Below are positions 35,377-40,801 of a stretch of DNA of 40,801 nucleotides, piece after piece. The position numbers and the translations under genes are program-made. The stretch is from an uncultured Prevotellaceae bacterium (GTDB lineage Bacteria > Bacteroidota > Bacteroidia > Bacteroidales > Bacteroidaceae): the NCBI GenBank assembly GCA_946541745.1, contig CAMNJY010000004.1, positions 1-40,801 of the forward strand, read 5' to 3'. Below the pieces are notes generated by a model that searched no databases, had not been told where the DNA came from, and was given only the letters and a program-made list of their open reading frames with translations. The first letter of the stretch is position 1. The number at the start of each line of letters is the position of its first letter.

Positions 35377-37198
35377 CTACCTCCTGCGCTTCTACCTCAC
35401 GACGGTGCTCCTCTTTGTCGCCGCCAAGGTGGTGTTCATGCTCGTCTACCGTGGCGGGCAGGCGTTCACCGCGGCCGATGTCCTTCAAGTCGTTGCCCAC
35501 GGACTGTCGCTCGACCTCTCCACGGCGCTCTACCTCCTCATCCCGCCCTTCCTGCTCTCCGTCGCTGCTGTCTGGCTGAAAGTGCCCCGCTGGCTCTTCC
35601 GCGGTTATGCCGTGTTCGCGGCCGTCATCCTGGCGCTGGCCTTCGTGGCCGACACCAGCCTCTACGCCTTCTGGCGCTTCAAGCTCGACGCTTCCTGCCT
35701 GACCTATCTCCAGACGCCCACCGAGGCTCTGGCCAGTGTCACGCCGGCCTACATCGCCGCCCGCGTCGGCCTCACGGCCGTCACCGCCGTCCTGCTCTAC
35801 CTTATCCTCCCCCATTGGCCCCATTCGTCTCATAAGCCTCGTAGGGTATATTTGCCACACGCTCTGCGCGAGTCATTGCTCTACCTCCTCCTCACGCCCG
35901 TCATCATCATCGGCATTCGCGGCGGCCTTGGCGAGTCTACCACCAATATCGGCCAGGTCTACTTCTCGCCCAACCAGTTTCTCAACCACGCGGCCGTCAA
36001 CCCGCTCTTTTCCTTTCTGGCCTCTTTAGGCAAGTCGGGCGACTACATCGTCAGCTATGACTACTTCACCGACCAGGAGTGCGCCGACCTCACCGACCGT
36101 CTGTTTACCACCGAGAGCAGCCTTACCGACTCGCTGCTTACCACCACCCGCCCCAACATCGTCGTCATCATCATGGAGAGCTGCGGCGGACAGTTCACGC
36201 AGATTGGCGGCAACCCGGGCATCACGCCCCGGCTCAACCAGCTGGCCGGCGAGGGCATCTACTTCAGCCAGTGCTATGCCAACTCTTGGCGCACCGACAA
36301 GGGCGTCGTCAGCATCCTCAGCGGCTATCCCGCCTTCCCGGTCACCTCGGTCATGAAGGTGCCCGAGAAGAGCCGCAAGCTGCCCTCCATAGCGGCCTCG
36401 CTGGCCGACAACGGCTACCACAGCAGCTTCTTCTACGGGGGCGACATCAATTTCACCAACATGCGCAGCTACCTGATGGCCACTGGCTATAGCAGACTCA
36501 CCTGGAAGAACGACTTCACCGCCGACGAGCAGCACTCTGCACAATGGGGCGTGCGCGACGACATCATGCTCGACGCGCTCCTCCGCGACATCACCGGCGA
36601 GCAACGCCCGCACTGGATGAAAGCCCTGCTCACGCTCTCCAGCCACGAGCCCTGGGACGTGCCCGACCCCGTGGAGGCTACCGACTGGAACCCCCAAGCC
36701 GACCCTGTGCTCACGGCCTTCCACTATCTTGACCGGTGTATCGGGCAGTTCATCGACAACCTCCGGAAAACGCCGCAGTGGGCACAGACGCTCGTCGTCA
36801 TTCTGCCCGACCACGGCCTGCGCCACCAGGGCGTCGACGAGACCACCCGCCTCTACAACCACATCCCCATGCTGTGGGTGGGCGGTGCCGTCAGCAGCCC
36901 GCGTGTCGTCGACCGGCTCTGCTGCCAGAGCGACCTCGCCGCCACGCTCCTCGCCCAGCTTGGCATCGACCACAGCCGATACGTCTTCAGCCGCGACATC
37001 ATGAGCAGCACCTACCGCTGCCCCACCGCCTATCACACCTACAACAACGGGGTCACCCTCTACGACTCTACCGGCTTCGTAGCCTACGACCTCGATGCCC
37101 GTCAGGTCATAGCCCGCGAGGGCGACTCCACCCCCACCCTCCTCCGCCAGGCCAAAGCCATCCTACAGCGCACCTCCCACGACCTCAGGCGCAAGTAG
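35360..37198 (+). CDS. LtaS-like membrane phosphotransferase (sulfatase/alkaline phosphatase fold)
   Basis: A 612-residue protein starting at the ATG at 35360, inside the end of the exporter gene. Five transmembrane helices occupy about residues 5-190, then an extracytoplasmic catalytic domain of the LtaS/OpgB/EptA superfamily. It carries NIVVIIMESCGG (metal-binding Glu), catalytic Thr312 in SWRTDKGVVSILSG, LTLSSHEPWDVP and the metal-binding D484-H485 in LPDHG. Lipoteichoic acid is not expected in this phylum, so transfer of phosphoglycerol or phosphoethanolamine to a lipid or glycan is more likely; the substrate is not visible. A 9-bp-period stretch encodes PHWPHSSHKPRR in the loop before helix 5. 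The overlap with the exporter implies coupled expression. Confidence 0.87.
   Translation: MKCRVSYLLRFYLTTVLLFVAAKVVFMLVYRGGQAFTAADVLQVVAHGLSLDLSTALYLLIPPFLLSVAAVWLKVPRWLFRGYAVFAAVILALAFVADTSLYAFWRFKLDASCLTYLQTPTEALASVTPAYIAARVGLTAVTAVLLYLILPHWPHSSHKPRRVYLPHALRESLLYLLLTPVIIIGIRGGLGESTTNIGQVYFSPNQFLNHAAVNPLFSFLASLGKSGDYIVSYDYFTDQECADLTDRLFTTESSLTDSLLTTTRPNIVVIIMESCGGQFTQIGGNPGITPRLNQLAGEGIYFSQCYANSWRTDKGVVSILSGYPAFPVTSVMKVPEKSRKLPSIAASLADNGYHSSFFYGGDINFTNMRSYLMATGYSRLTWKNDFTADEQHSAQWGVRDDIMLDALLRDITGEQRPHWMKALLTLSSHEPWDVPDPVEATDWNPQADPVLTAFHYLDRCIGQFIDNLRKTPQWAQTLVVILPDHGLRHQGVDETTRLYNHIPMLWVGGAVSSPRVVDRLCCQSDLAATLLAQLGIDHSRYVFSRDIMSSTYRCPTAYHTYNNGVTLYDSTGFVAYDLDARQVIAREGDSTPTLLRQAKAILQRTSHDLRRK
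35810..35845. repeat. Four 9-bp units inside the LtaS-like coding sequence
   Basis: CCCCATTGG, CCCCATTCG, TCTCATAAG, CCTCGTAGG in register with the codons, giving PHW-PHS-SHK-PRR. The tract is similar in style to the intergenic period repeats and may be an in-frame insertion. Confidence 0.6.
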
Positions 37199-37234
37199 CC
37201 CCACCCACTCCCCCCACTTCCCCCACTCCCTGCG
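37199..37234. repeat. Four C-rich 9-bp units after the LtaS-like gene
   Basis: CCCCACCCA, CTCCCCCCA, CTTCCCCCA, CTCCCTGCG in strict register starting at the base after the stop codon. Confidence 0.65.
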
Positions 37235-37381
37235 CGTCAGCGCGGGGCCCCCACTACCCCGACTACCGAGAGATAGCCGAGGCGGGGCGAAGGGCAGTAG
37301 GGACAGGCTGTTTTTACGTTTCCCTTCCTATAGTTCGATGAGACAAATAGAGAAGCCGTTACCGGCAAATCAGTTGAACTC

Positions 37382-37442
37382 CAAAAGGGAGTCCGTTTGC
37401 TCCAAAAGGGAGTCCCTTTCGCTCGAAAGGGACTCCCTTTTG
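37382..37442 (+). repeat. 61-bp dispersed repeat, copy 2 (AAAGGGAGTCCCTTT family)
   Basis: Identical to copy 1 (8807-8867, minus) at 57 of 61 positions, without gaps. It lies 183 bp after the LtaS-like gene and 59 bp after the end of the converging DUF6057-like gene. Confidence 0.88.
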
Positions 37443-37444
37443 GA

Positions 37445-37463
37445 AAATCCAGGCCCTGGATTT
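37445..37463. terminator. Palindrome AAATCCAGGCCCTGGATTT, possible terminator
   Basis: Nine-base arms pair perfectly around one C (in practice a 7-bp stem and 5-base loop). It lies 39 bp past the stop of the DUF6057-like gene and abuts the 61-bp repeat. Terminator function is inferred from location only. Confidence 0.45.
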
Positions 37464-37501
37464 CCCGGAAGGGAGCTACCAGACTGCCTGTCGGGCATGT
37501 T

Positions 37502-39409
37502 TCAGTACAGTTGCTGATTGCGTATCAGGAAATACTCGTAATAGAAGGTGTGGCCGAAGCGGGGGTAGAACACCTGCCGCATCTGCTCCTCACTCATACC
37601 CTTGCACTGCTGGGCCAGGGCCATGAAGTCGTTGTAGGTCTGCACCACCTCCGGGTCAAAGGGCATGTGACTGACGTCTACCTGGTGCTCCAACTGGCCG
37701 TAGAGGTAGGCCGCCTCCTGGTAGTGGGTGGGCATGCGCTCGCCCTTGTGGCTCTCGGCATACTGGAAGAAGCGGGGCCAAAAGGTCTGTATGTCCTTAG
37801 ACCACAGGGCCGACAGCAGGGCCTGCTCCTGGTAGAGCTTGTCGCCGCTGTTGAAGAACAGGAACTGGTTCATCAGGAAATACTCCACCAGACTGTTGTC
37901 GCTGGCCAGCATGTCGTCGCTCGGCATGAGGCTCACAATGGGCTTGAACTCAGGGTCGTTCAAGAGAGCCTCACGATGGCCCACAAAGCGGGCGTAGCGA
38001 TCGGCCCACGGGCCGTGGTAGCGCGTGCGGCGCAGCTGGGCGATATACTTGCGGGCCACGCGGTCCTCACCGTTCACCAGCGAGCAGAGCAGCAAGTACT
38101 TCAGGTACTCCACGCGCCAGCCCATCTCTACGCCGTCCTCCAGACACCAGCGGTAGCAGTAGTTCAGCTGGCCGTAGTGGTAGTACAACGAGCGCCCCAC
38201 CACCTGGGTCATGCGCAGGGTCAGCGGCGTGTCGCTGGCCTTGGCACCGGTCTTGTAGCGGTACATCTCGTCGCCCTGCCGTCCTAAGCGGAACAGGGCC
38301 AGGTTCTTCATCATCACTATGGCCCGCGTAGGCTCGTCGGCGGCCACGGCGGCCTCGGCCAGCATGCCCTCCCAGTCCTGGCGCTCCATGCACTGCTGCA
38401 TGCGCAGCTCCTTGTGGAAGTTGTAGTCCTTGTACCAGAAGTGGTTCACCACCCCCACTGTCGCCGCTATCAGCACCGCGTTGAACGCCGCCCAGGCCCA
38501 GGTGCGCCTTACCGCCAACCGGCGGTAGCCTCCGTAGCTCGCGGCCAGCAGGCCCAGCGACAGGCTCAACATATAATAAGGTGTATAGTACCACGGCGTC
38601 TCTTCCGTCTGCACAAACAGGGGCAGTCCCGTCCACCAGATGTTGGTCATGCTGGTCTGGCAGAACACGTAGTTATAGTACAGCAGCGGCCAGCCTGCCA
38701 CCGACAGCAGGCCCGCGGCGGTGGCCGTCACGCGCTGCGTCGTGGTCATGTCGCTCAGCCGCCACGTCAGTATCACCATCAGCAGCGTGGCCATCAGCCC
38801 GTAGAAGCCCGCCAGGGGATAGAGCAGGGCGGTGGTGAGCACCATGGCCAGCGGGCGCAGACCGTAGCGGGCGGGCAGCAGCCGGTAGGCCCACACCGAC
38901 AGCACGGCCAGCGTGGTGCCGATGGTGGCGGCAAAGAAGTGGCCGCGCAACTTGAGGTAGTACAGCCAGTAGCCCAGCTCGACATCGCTGATGAGCAGGG
39001 CCGCCACGGGCACCAGCAGCACCACGCCCCACCGCGGTGAAACGCGGAACGCACGGCCCATGACGGCCATGAGCAGCGCCCACCACACGCAGAGCATAGT
39101 CACGCCCATCCACGGATGGTAGAAGAACTCTGTAAACCACGAACCTAACCACGTCAGCAGCCACCCAGACTGCACCATCTGCTGCCTGAGAAACAGCGGT
39201 GTGTCGAGAAACAGGTTCAGCTCTTGCGCCTTCCACAGGTACTCGCTCTCGTAGGCCAGCAGGCAGTAGGCCGTGGCCGCTAAGCTCGCCACTATCACCG
39301 CCATGCTCGCCCACCCCTGCCAAGGGCCTGAGGGCCGGGCCGGGTGTGGCGCCGGTTGTTGGGTCACCGGCGCACTGCTATTTGTTGTCTTTGCTGTCTT
39401 TTTTTTCAT
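37502..39409 (-). CDS. DUF6057-like large membrane protein
   Basis: A 635-residue protein with a cytoplasmic Lys/Pro-rich N-terminus, about ten membrane helices between residues 33 and 345 (ASMAVIVASLAATAYCLLAY, MGVTMLCVWWALLMAVMG, GVVLLVPVAALLISD and others), and a soluble C-terminal half of about 290 residues that is helical and TPR-like (KYIAQLRRTRYHGPWADRYA, YQEAAYLYGQLEHQ). The layout resembles the Bacteroidales family DUF6057; the family assignment is from memory and the function is unknown. It follows lpxH by 54 bp, so an envelope role is plausible. Its stop faces the 37199-37501 gap. Confidence 0.75.
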   Translation of the reverse strand: MKKKTAKTTNSSAPVTQQPAPHPARPSGPWQGWASMAVIVASLAATAYCLLAYESEYLWKAQELNLFLDTPLFLRQQMVQSGWLLTWLGSWFTEFFYHPWMGVTMLCVWWALLMAVMGRAFRVSPRWGVVLLVPVAALLISDVELGYWLYYLKLRGHFFAATIGTTLAVLSVWAYRLLPARYGLRPLAMVLTTALLYPLAGFYGLMATLLMVILTWRLSDMTTTQRVTATAAGLLSVAGWPLLYYNYVFCQTSMTNIWWTGLPLFVQTEETPWYYTPYYMLSLSLGLLAASYGGYRRLAVRRTWAWAAFNAVLIAATVGVVNHFWYKDYNFHKELRMQQCMERQDWEGMLAEAAVAADEPTRAIVMMKNLALFRLGRQGDEMYRYKTGAKASDTPLTLRMTQVVGRSLYYHYGQLNYCYRWCLEDGVEMGWRVEYLKYLLLCSLVNGEDRVARKYIAQLRRTRYHGPWADRYARFVGHREALLNDPEFKPIVSLMPSDDMLASDNSLVEYFLMNQFLFFNSGDKLYQEQALLSALWSKDIQTFWPRFFQYAESHKGERMPTHYQEAAYLYGQLEHQVDVSHMPFDPEVVQTYNDFMALAQQCKGMSEEQMRQVFYPRFGHTFYYEYFLIRNQQLY

Positions 39410-39412
39410 CTT

Positions 39413-39439
39413 TGTGTCCTCTGTGCCCTCTGTGGTGAA
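39413..39439. repeat. 9-bp tandem units in the lpxH/DUF6057 gap
   Basis: TGTGTCCTC, TGTGCCCTC, then a partial TGTGGTGAA, directly upstream of the start codon at 39409 of the minus-strand gene. Confidence 0.6.
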
Positions 39440-39463
39440 AAAGGGTGGGAAAGTTCGGTTTGG

Positions 39464-40228
39464 TTACATGATGCTCTCGCCCTCTATATACTGCGACATG
39501 AAGAGGTGGTCGCCGTCGTAGACGACATACGAGAAATGGCTGATCCAGTCGCCGAGGATAATCATCCGCGACTTACGCGACAGCTGAAGGTCCACCTCAA
39601 TGTGCCGGTGGCCGTAAATGAAGTAGTCTACATCCTGATGCTGCGCTATGTAGCGCTTGGTGTAGAGCACCAGGTGCTCGCGGTCTTCGCCCATATAGGG
39701 CGGCTCCTCACCGCCGGGGCGCTTCAGCCGGGAGTGCTTGGCCCATGTCTGGCCAAACCATACACCCCAACGGGGGTGGAGAGCCGAGAAGGCCCACTGG
39801 CAGACGCGGTTGTGGAACACCCACCTGATGAGCTTGAACGACGCATTGGGGTCGCCAAGCCCGTCGCCATGAGCCAGGTAGAACACCTTGTCGTACAGCT
39901 CCACCGTCAGCGGCTGCTTGTGGAGCACCACGCCACACTCTTTCTCCAGGTAGTCGTAGGCCCAGATGTCGTGGTTGCCGGTGAAGTAGTGTACCTCGAC
40001 GCCGGCATCGGTCAGCTCCGACAGCTTGCCCAGGAAGCGGGTGTAGCCACGGGGCACCACGTAGCGGTACTCATACCAGAAGTCGAACATGTCGCCCAGC
40101 AGGTAGACGGCGGCAGCCTTATCCTTGATGGCGTCGAGAAATCTCACCAGCCGCCGCTCCTGCATGCGCTGGTGGGGCACAGCCCACGACCCGAGGTGGG
40201 CGTCTGACAGGAAATAGATGTTCTTCAT
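39464..40228 (-). CDS. lpxH: UDP-2,3-diacylglucosamine diphosphatase LpxH-type
   Basis: A 254-residue calcineurin-fold metallophosphoesterase. The metal ligands are in FLSDAHLG, LGDMFDFWYEY, TGNHDIW, LAHGDGLGD and FIYGHRHIE, in the order typical of LpxH, which cleaves UDP-2,3-diacylglucosamine to lipid X in lipid A synthesis at the inner membrane face. The GDMFDFW motif and the helical cap (FKLIRWVFHNRVCQWAF, with WAKHSR) separate it from general phosphoesterases. ATG at 40228 lies just beyond a 7-bp repeat that borders the four-helix-bundle cassette. Confidence 0.92.
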   Translation of the reverse strand: MKNIYFLSDAHLGSWAVPHQRMQERRLVRFLDAIKDKAAAVYLLGDMFDFWYEYRYVVPRGYTRFLGKLSELTDAGVEVHYFTGNHDIWAYDYLEKECGVVLHKQPLTVELYDKVFYLAHGDGLGDPNASFKLIRWVFHNRVCQWAFSALHPRWGVWFGQTWAKHSRLKRPGGEEPPYMGEDREHLVLYTKRYIAQHQDVDYFIYGHRHIEVDLQLSRKSRMIILGDWISHFSYVVYDGDHLFMSQYIEGESIM

Positions 40229-40235
40229 AACTATC

Positions 40236-40270
40236 GTAGATGAGAGATGACAGTTGAGAAATGAGAGATA
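40236..40270. repeat. Five 7-bp units at the left side of the four-helix-bundle gene
   Basis: GTAGATG, AGAGATG, ACAGTTG, AGAAATG, AGAGATA in strict register. Its inner end merges with the inverted repeat 40261-40277. Confidence 0.8.
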
Positions 40271-40707
40271 TGATTACCCATACGTGGGGATGCCGCTCTT
40301 CTTTTTGAGGGTTTTGACGGAACTGATGAGCATTCTGACAAGCTCGTCGCAGTCGGCATAGATGGACTCATACTCTTTCTCACTCAGGTATCCTCCTTTA
40401 TATAAGTTTTTCAGCCAGAAAGCTGTTTCGTCTGCTTCTTTCAAGGCTATGTTTTGTTTACTGATATAGTCTGGTGTGCTTTGTGCATTTCTACTTTCGG
40501 TGAGATTAGCGCCTATGCTGGTGCCACTGCGGAGCGCCTGTTTAGACATGACGTGTTCATGCCTCTCTGTGGTCAGGTACTGATACATCTTGACAATCCT
40601 TCCGGCAAAGGCCTCCGATTTCTCCAACAGGACATTACGTTCCCTCTTCATCACCATAAGCAAAATTTCAACCTAAATTCCACCTCCAAAGTAATCATAT
40701 CTCTCAT
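40261..40707. mobile_element. Putative 447-bp IVS-type cassette with 17-bp inverted ends
   Basis: ATGAGAGATATGATTAC at 40261-40277 is exactly inverted at 40691-40707. The inner bases (GATATGATTAC) are not part of the flanking heptads, so the match is not just shared repeat sequence. The unit contains only the four-helix-bundle gene, whose stop codon lies within the left end. No transposase and no clear target duplication is seen. Intervening sequences in 23S rRNA have the same layout (small protein, paired ends), which suggests a free-standing relative. Confidence 0.55.
40274..40657 (-). CDS. Four-helix bundle protein of the 23S rRNA intervening-sequence (S23/Avd-like) family
   Basis: A 127-residue protein (ATG at 40657; ATG at 40651 or TTG at 40663 are alternatives). 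It shows the family pattern of four helices: LLEKSEAFAGRIVKMYQYL, then KQALRSGTSIGANLTESR (the conserved R-SGTSI-AN--E signature), FISKQ-like ISKQNIALKEADETAFWL, and the last helix with DELVRMLISSVKTLKKK. Members are encoded in intervening sequences of 23S rRNA, as stand-alone genes in many Bacteroidetes, and are related to the Avd accessory protein of diversity-generating retroelements. No reverse transcriptase or variable repeat is present here. Function is unknown; basic surface and family history suggest nucleic-acid binding. The gene is bracketed by inverted 17-bp sequences and heptad repeats. Confidence 0.88.
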   Translation of the reverse strand: MVMKRERNVLLEKSEAFAGRIVKMYQYLTTERHEHVMSKQALRSGTSIGANLTESRNAQSTPDYISKQNIALKEADETAFWLKNLYKGGYLSEKEYESIYADCDELVRMLISSVKTLKKKSGIPTYG

Positions 40708-40735
40708 CTCTCACTTCTCATTTCTCATCTCTCAC
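40701..40735. repeat. Five 7-bp units at the right side of the four-helix-bundle gene
   Basis: CTCTCAT, CTCTCAC, TTCTCAT, TTCTCAT, CTCTCAC in strict register; on the minus strand this is the same GAGAGATG-type sequence as the left flank, so the two arrays are inverted with respect to each other. Confidence 0.85.
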
Positions 40736-40736
40736 T

Positions 40737-40801
40737 TCAACAAAGTCCCAGTTCCACACGCGCCTCCTCGGTCATCATCGACTGGTCCCACGCCGGCTCA
40801 A
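40737..40801 (-). CDS. C-terminal end of a MIP18-family (DUF59) Fe-S assembly protein, partial
   Basis: Only the last 21 codons are inside the window. They read EPAWDQSMMTEEARVELGLC and stop at the TGA 40737-40739. The WDQSMMTEEAxxELG ending is typical of the small MIP18/DUF59 metal-sulfur cluster assembly factors found with SUF systems. The rest of the protein lies beyond the right edge, so start and full length cannot be judged. Confidence 0.7.
   Translation of the reverse strand, partial: EPAWDQSMMTEEARVELGLC

Larger units (their letters stand above)
37199..37501. other. 303-bp gap without a gene: C-rich 9-bp tract, dispersed repeat, palindrome
   Basis: No gene was found. The gap holds a C-rich 9-bp-period tract (37199-37234) with a second pair ACTACCCCG/ACTACCGAG at 37253-37270, the second copy of the 61-bp repeat (37382-37442) and a palindrome at 37445-37463. 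It separates converging units and may contain their terminators. The stretch 37271-37378 shows nothing recognisable. Confidence 0.75.

Noticed and set aside
37271..37378. Small gene after the LtaS-like gene
   Set aside because: Open frames there are continuations of shadow frames with no start context or domain.
40274..40663. Intervening sequence within a 23S rRNA gene
   Set aside because: The neighbours are lpxH and a Fe-S assembly gene; no rRNA sequence is present.
40274..40663. Diversity-generating retroelement accessory gene (avd) at this locus
   Set aside because: No reverse transcriptase, template repeat or variable repeat in the window.

Overview
The window is a gene-dense, GC-rich chromosomal segment of a Bacteroidota bacterium, most likely a Prevotellaceae member (Prevotella/Segatella type). 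The evidence is the Bacteroidetes gene order rimP-nusA-infB, a division/cell-wall cluster that lacks murF, murB and ddl, a MurE with the meso-DAP signature DNPR, promoters of the TAnnTTTG type, leaders without clear Shine-Dalgarno sequences, and a GlsA/GlsB-like glycine-lipid gene pair. No rRNA, tRNA, CRISPR array or transposase gene was seen.

Layout. (1) 1-8320, minus strand: one transcription unit running rimP, nusA, infB, a membrane SpoIIE/RsbU-type phosphatase and sufB (cut by the left edge), with a predicted promoter and a strong leader hairpin before rimP. (2) 8247-8920: a 674-bp gap with no gene but dense repeats: a 9-bp-period tract, nine copies of an 11-bp unit arranged as two mirrored blocks, and a 61-bp element that recurs 28.5 kb away. 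(3) 8921-13057, minus strand: glsA-like and glsB-like acyltransferases followed by a secreted beta-helix protein gene broken by a one-base frameshift. (4) 13180-29024, plus strand: the whole dcw cluster mraZ, rsmH, ftsL-like, ftsI/PBP, murE, mraY, murD, ftsW, murG, murC, ftsQ, ftsA, ftsZ, with an evident three-box MraZ operator and a hairpin at the ftsZ stop shared with the converging gene. (5) 29027-31989, minus strand: yitT-like membrane protein, DUF3737 protein, PatB/MalY-type PLP enzyme. (6) 32034-37198, plus strand: miaB, an MsbA-like ABC exporter and an LtaS-like membrane phosphotransferase. (7) 37502-40801, minus strand: end of a MIP18-family Fe-S factor, a four-helix-bundle (23S rRNA IVS-type) cassette with inverted ends, lpxH, and a large DUF6057-like membrane protein.

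The genes are mostly core: translation initiation and transcription elongation, peptidoglycan precursor synthesis (MurE to MurG), septal synthesis (PBP/FtsW) and Z-ring assembly, and envelope lipid work (LpxH, the ABC exporter, the LtaS-like enzyme, GlsA/B).

The unexpected content is in the repeats. Many short gaps, and two protein-coding stretches, carry degenerate tandem repeats with a fixed 7-, 8- or 9-bp period but a different sequence each time. GC-rich palindromes also sit in frame inside miaB and the ABC exporter. Together with the 11-bp mirrored array, the 61-bp dispersed element and the IVS cassette, these are the best candidates for undescribed biology here.
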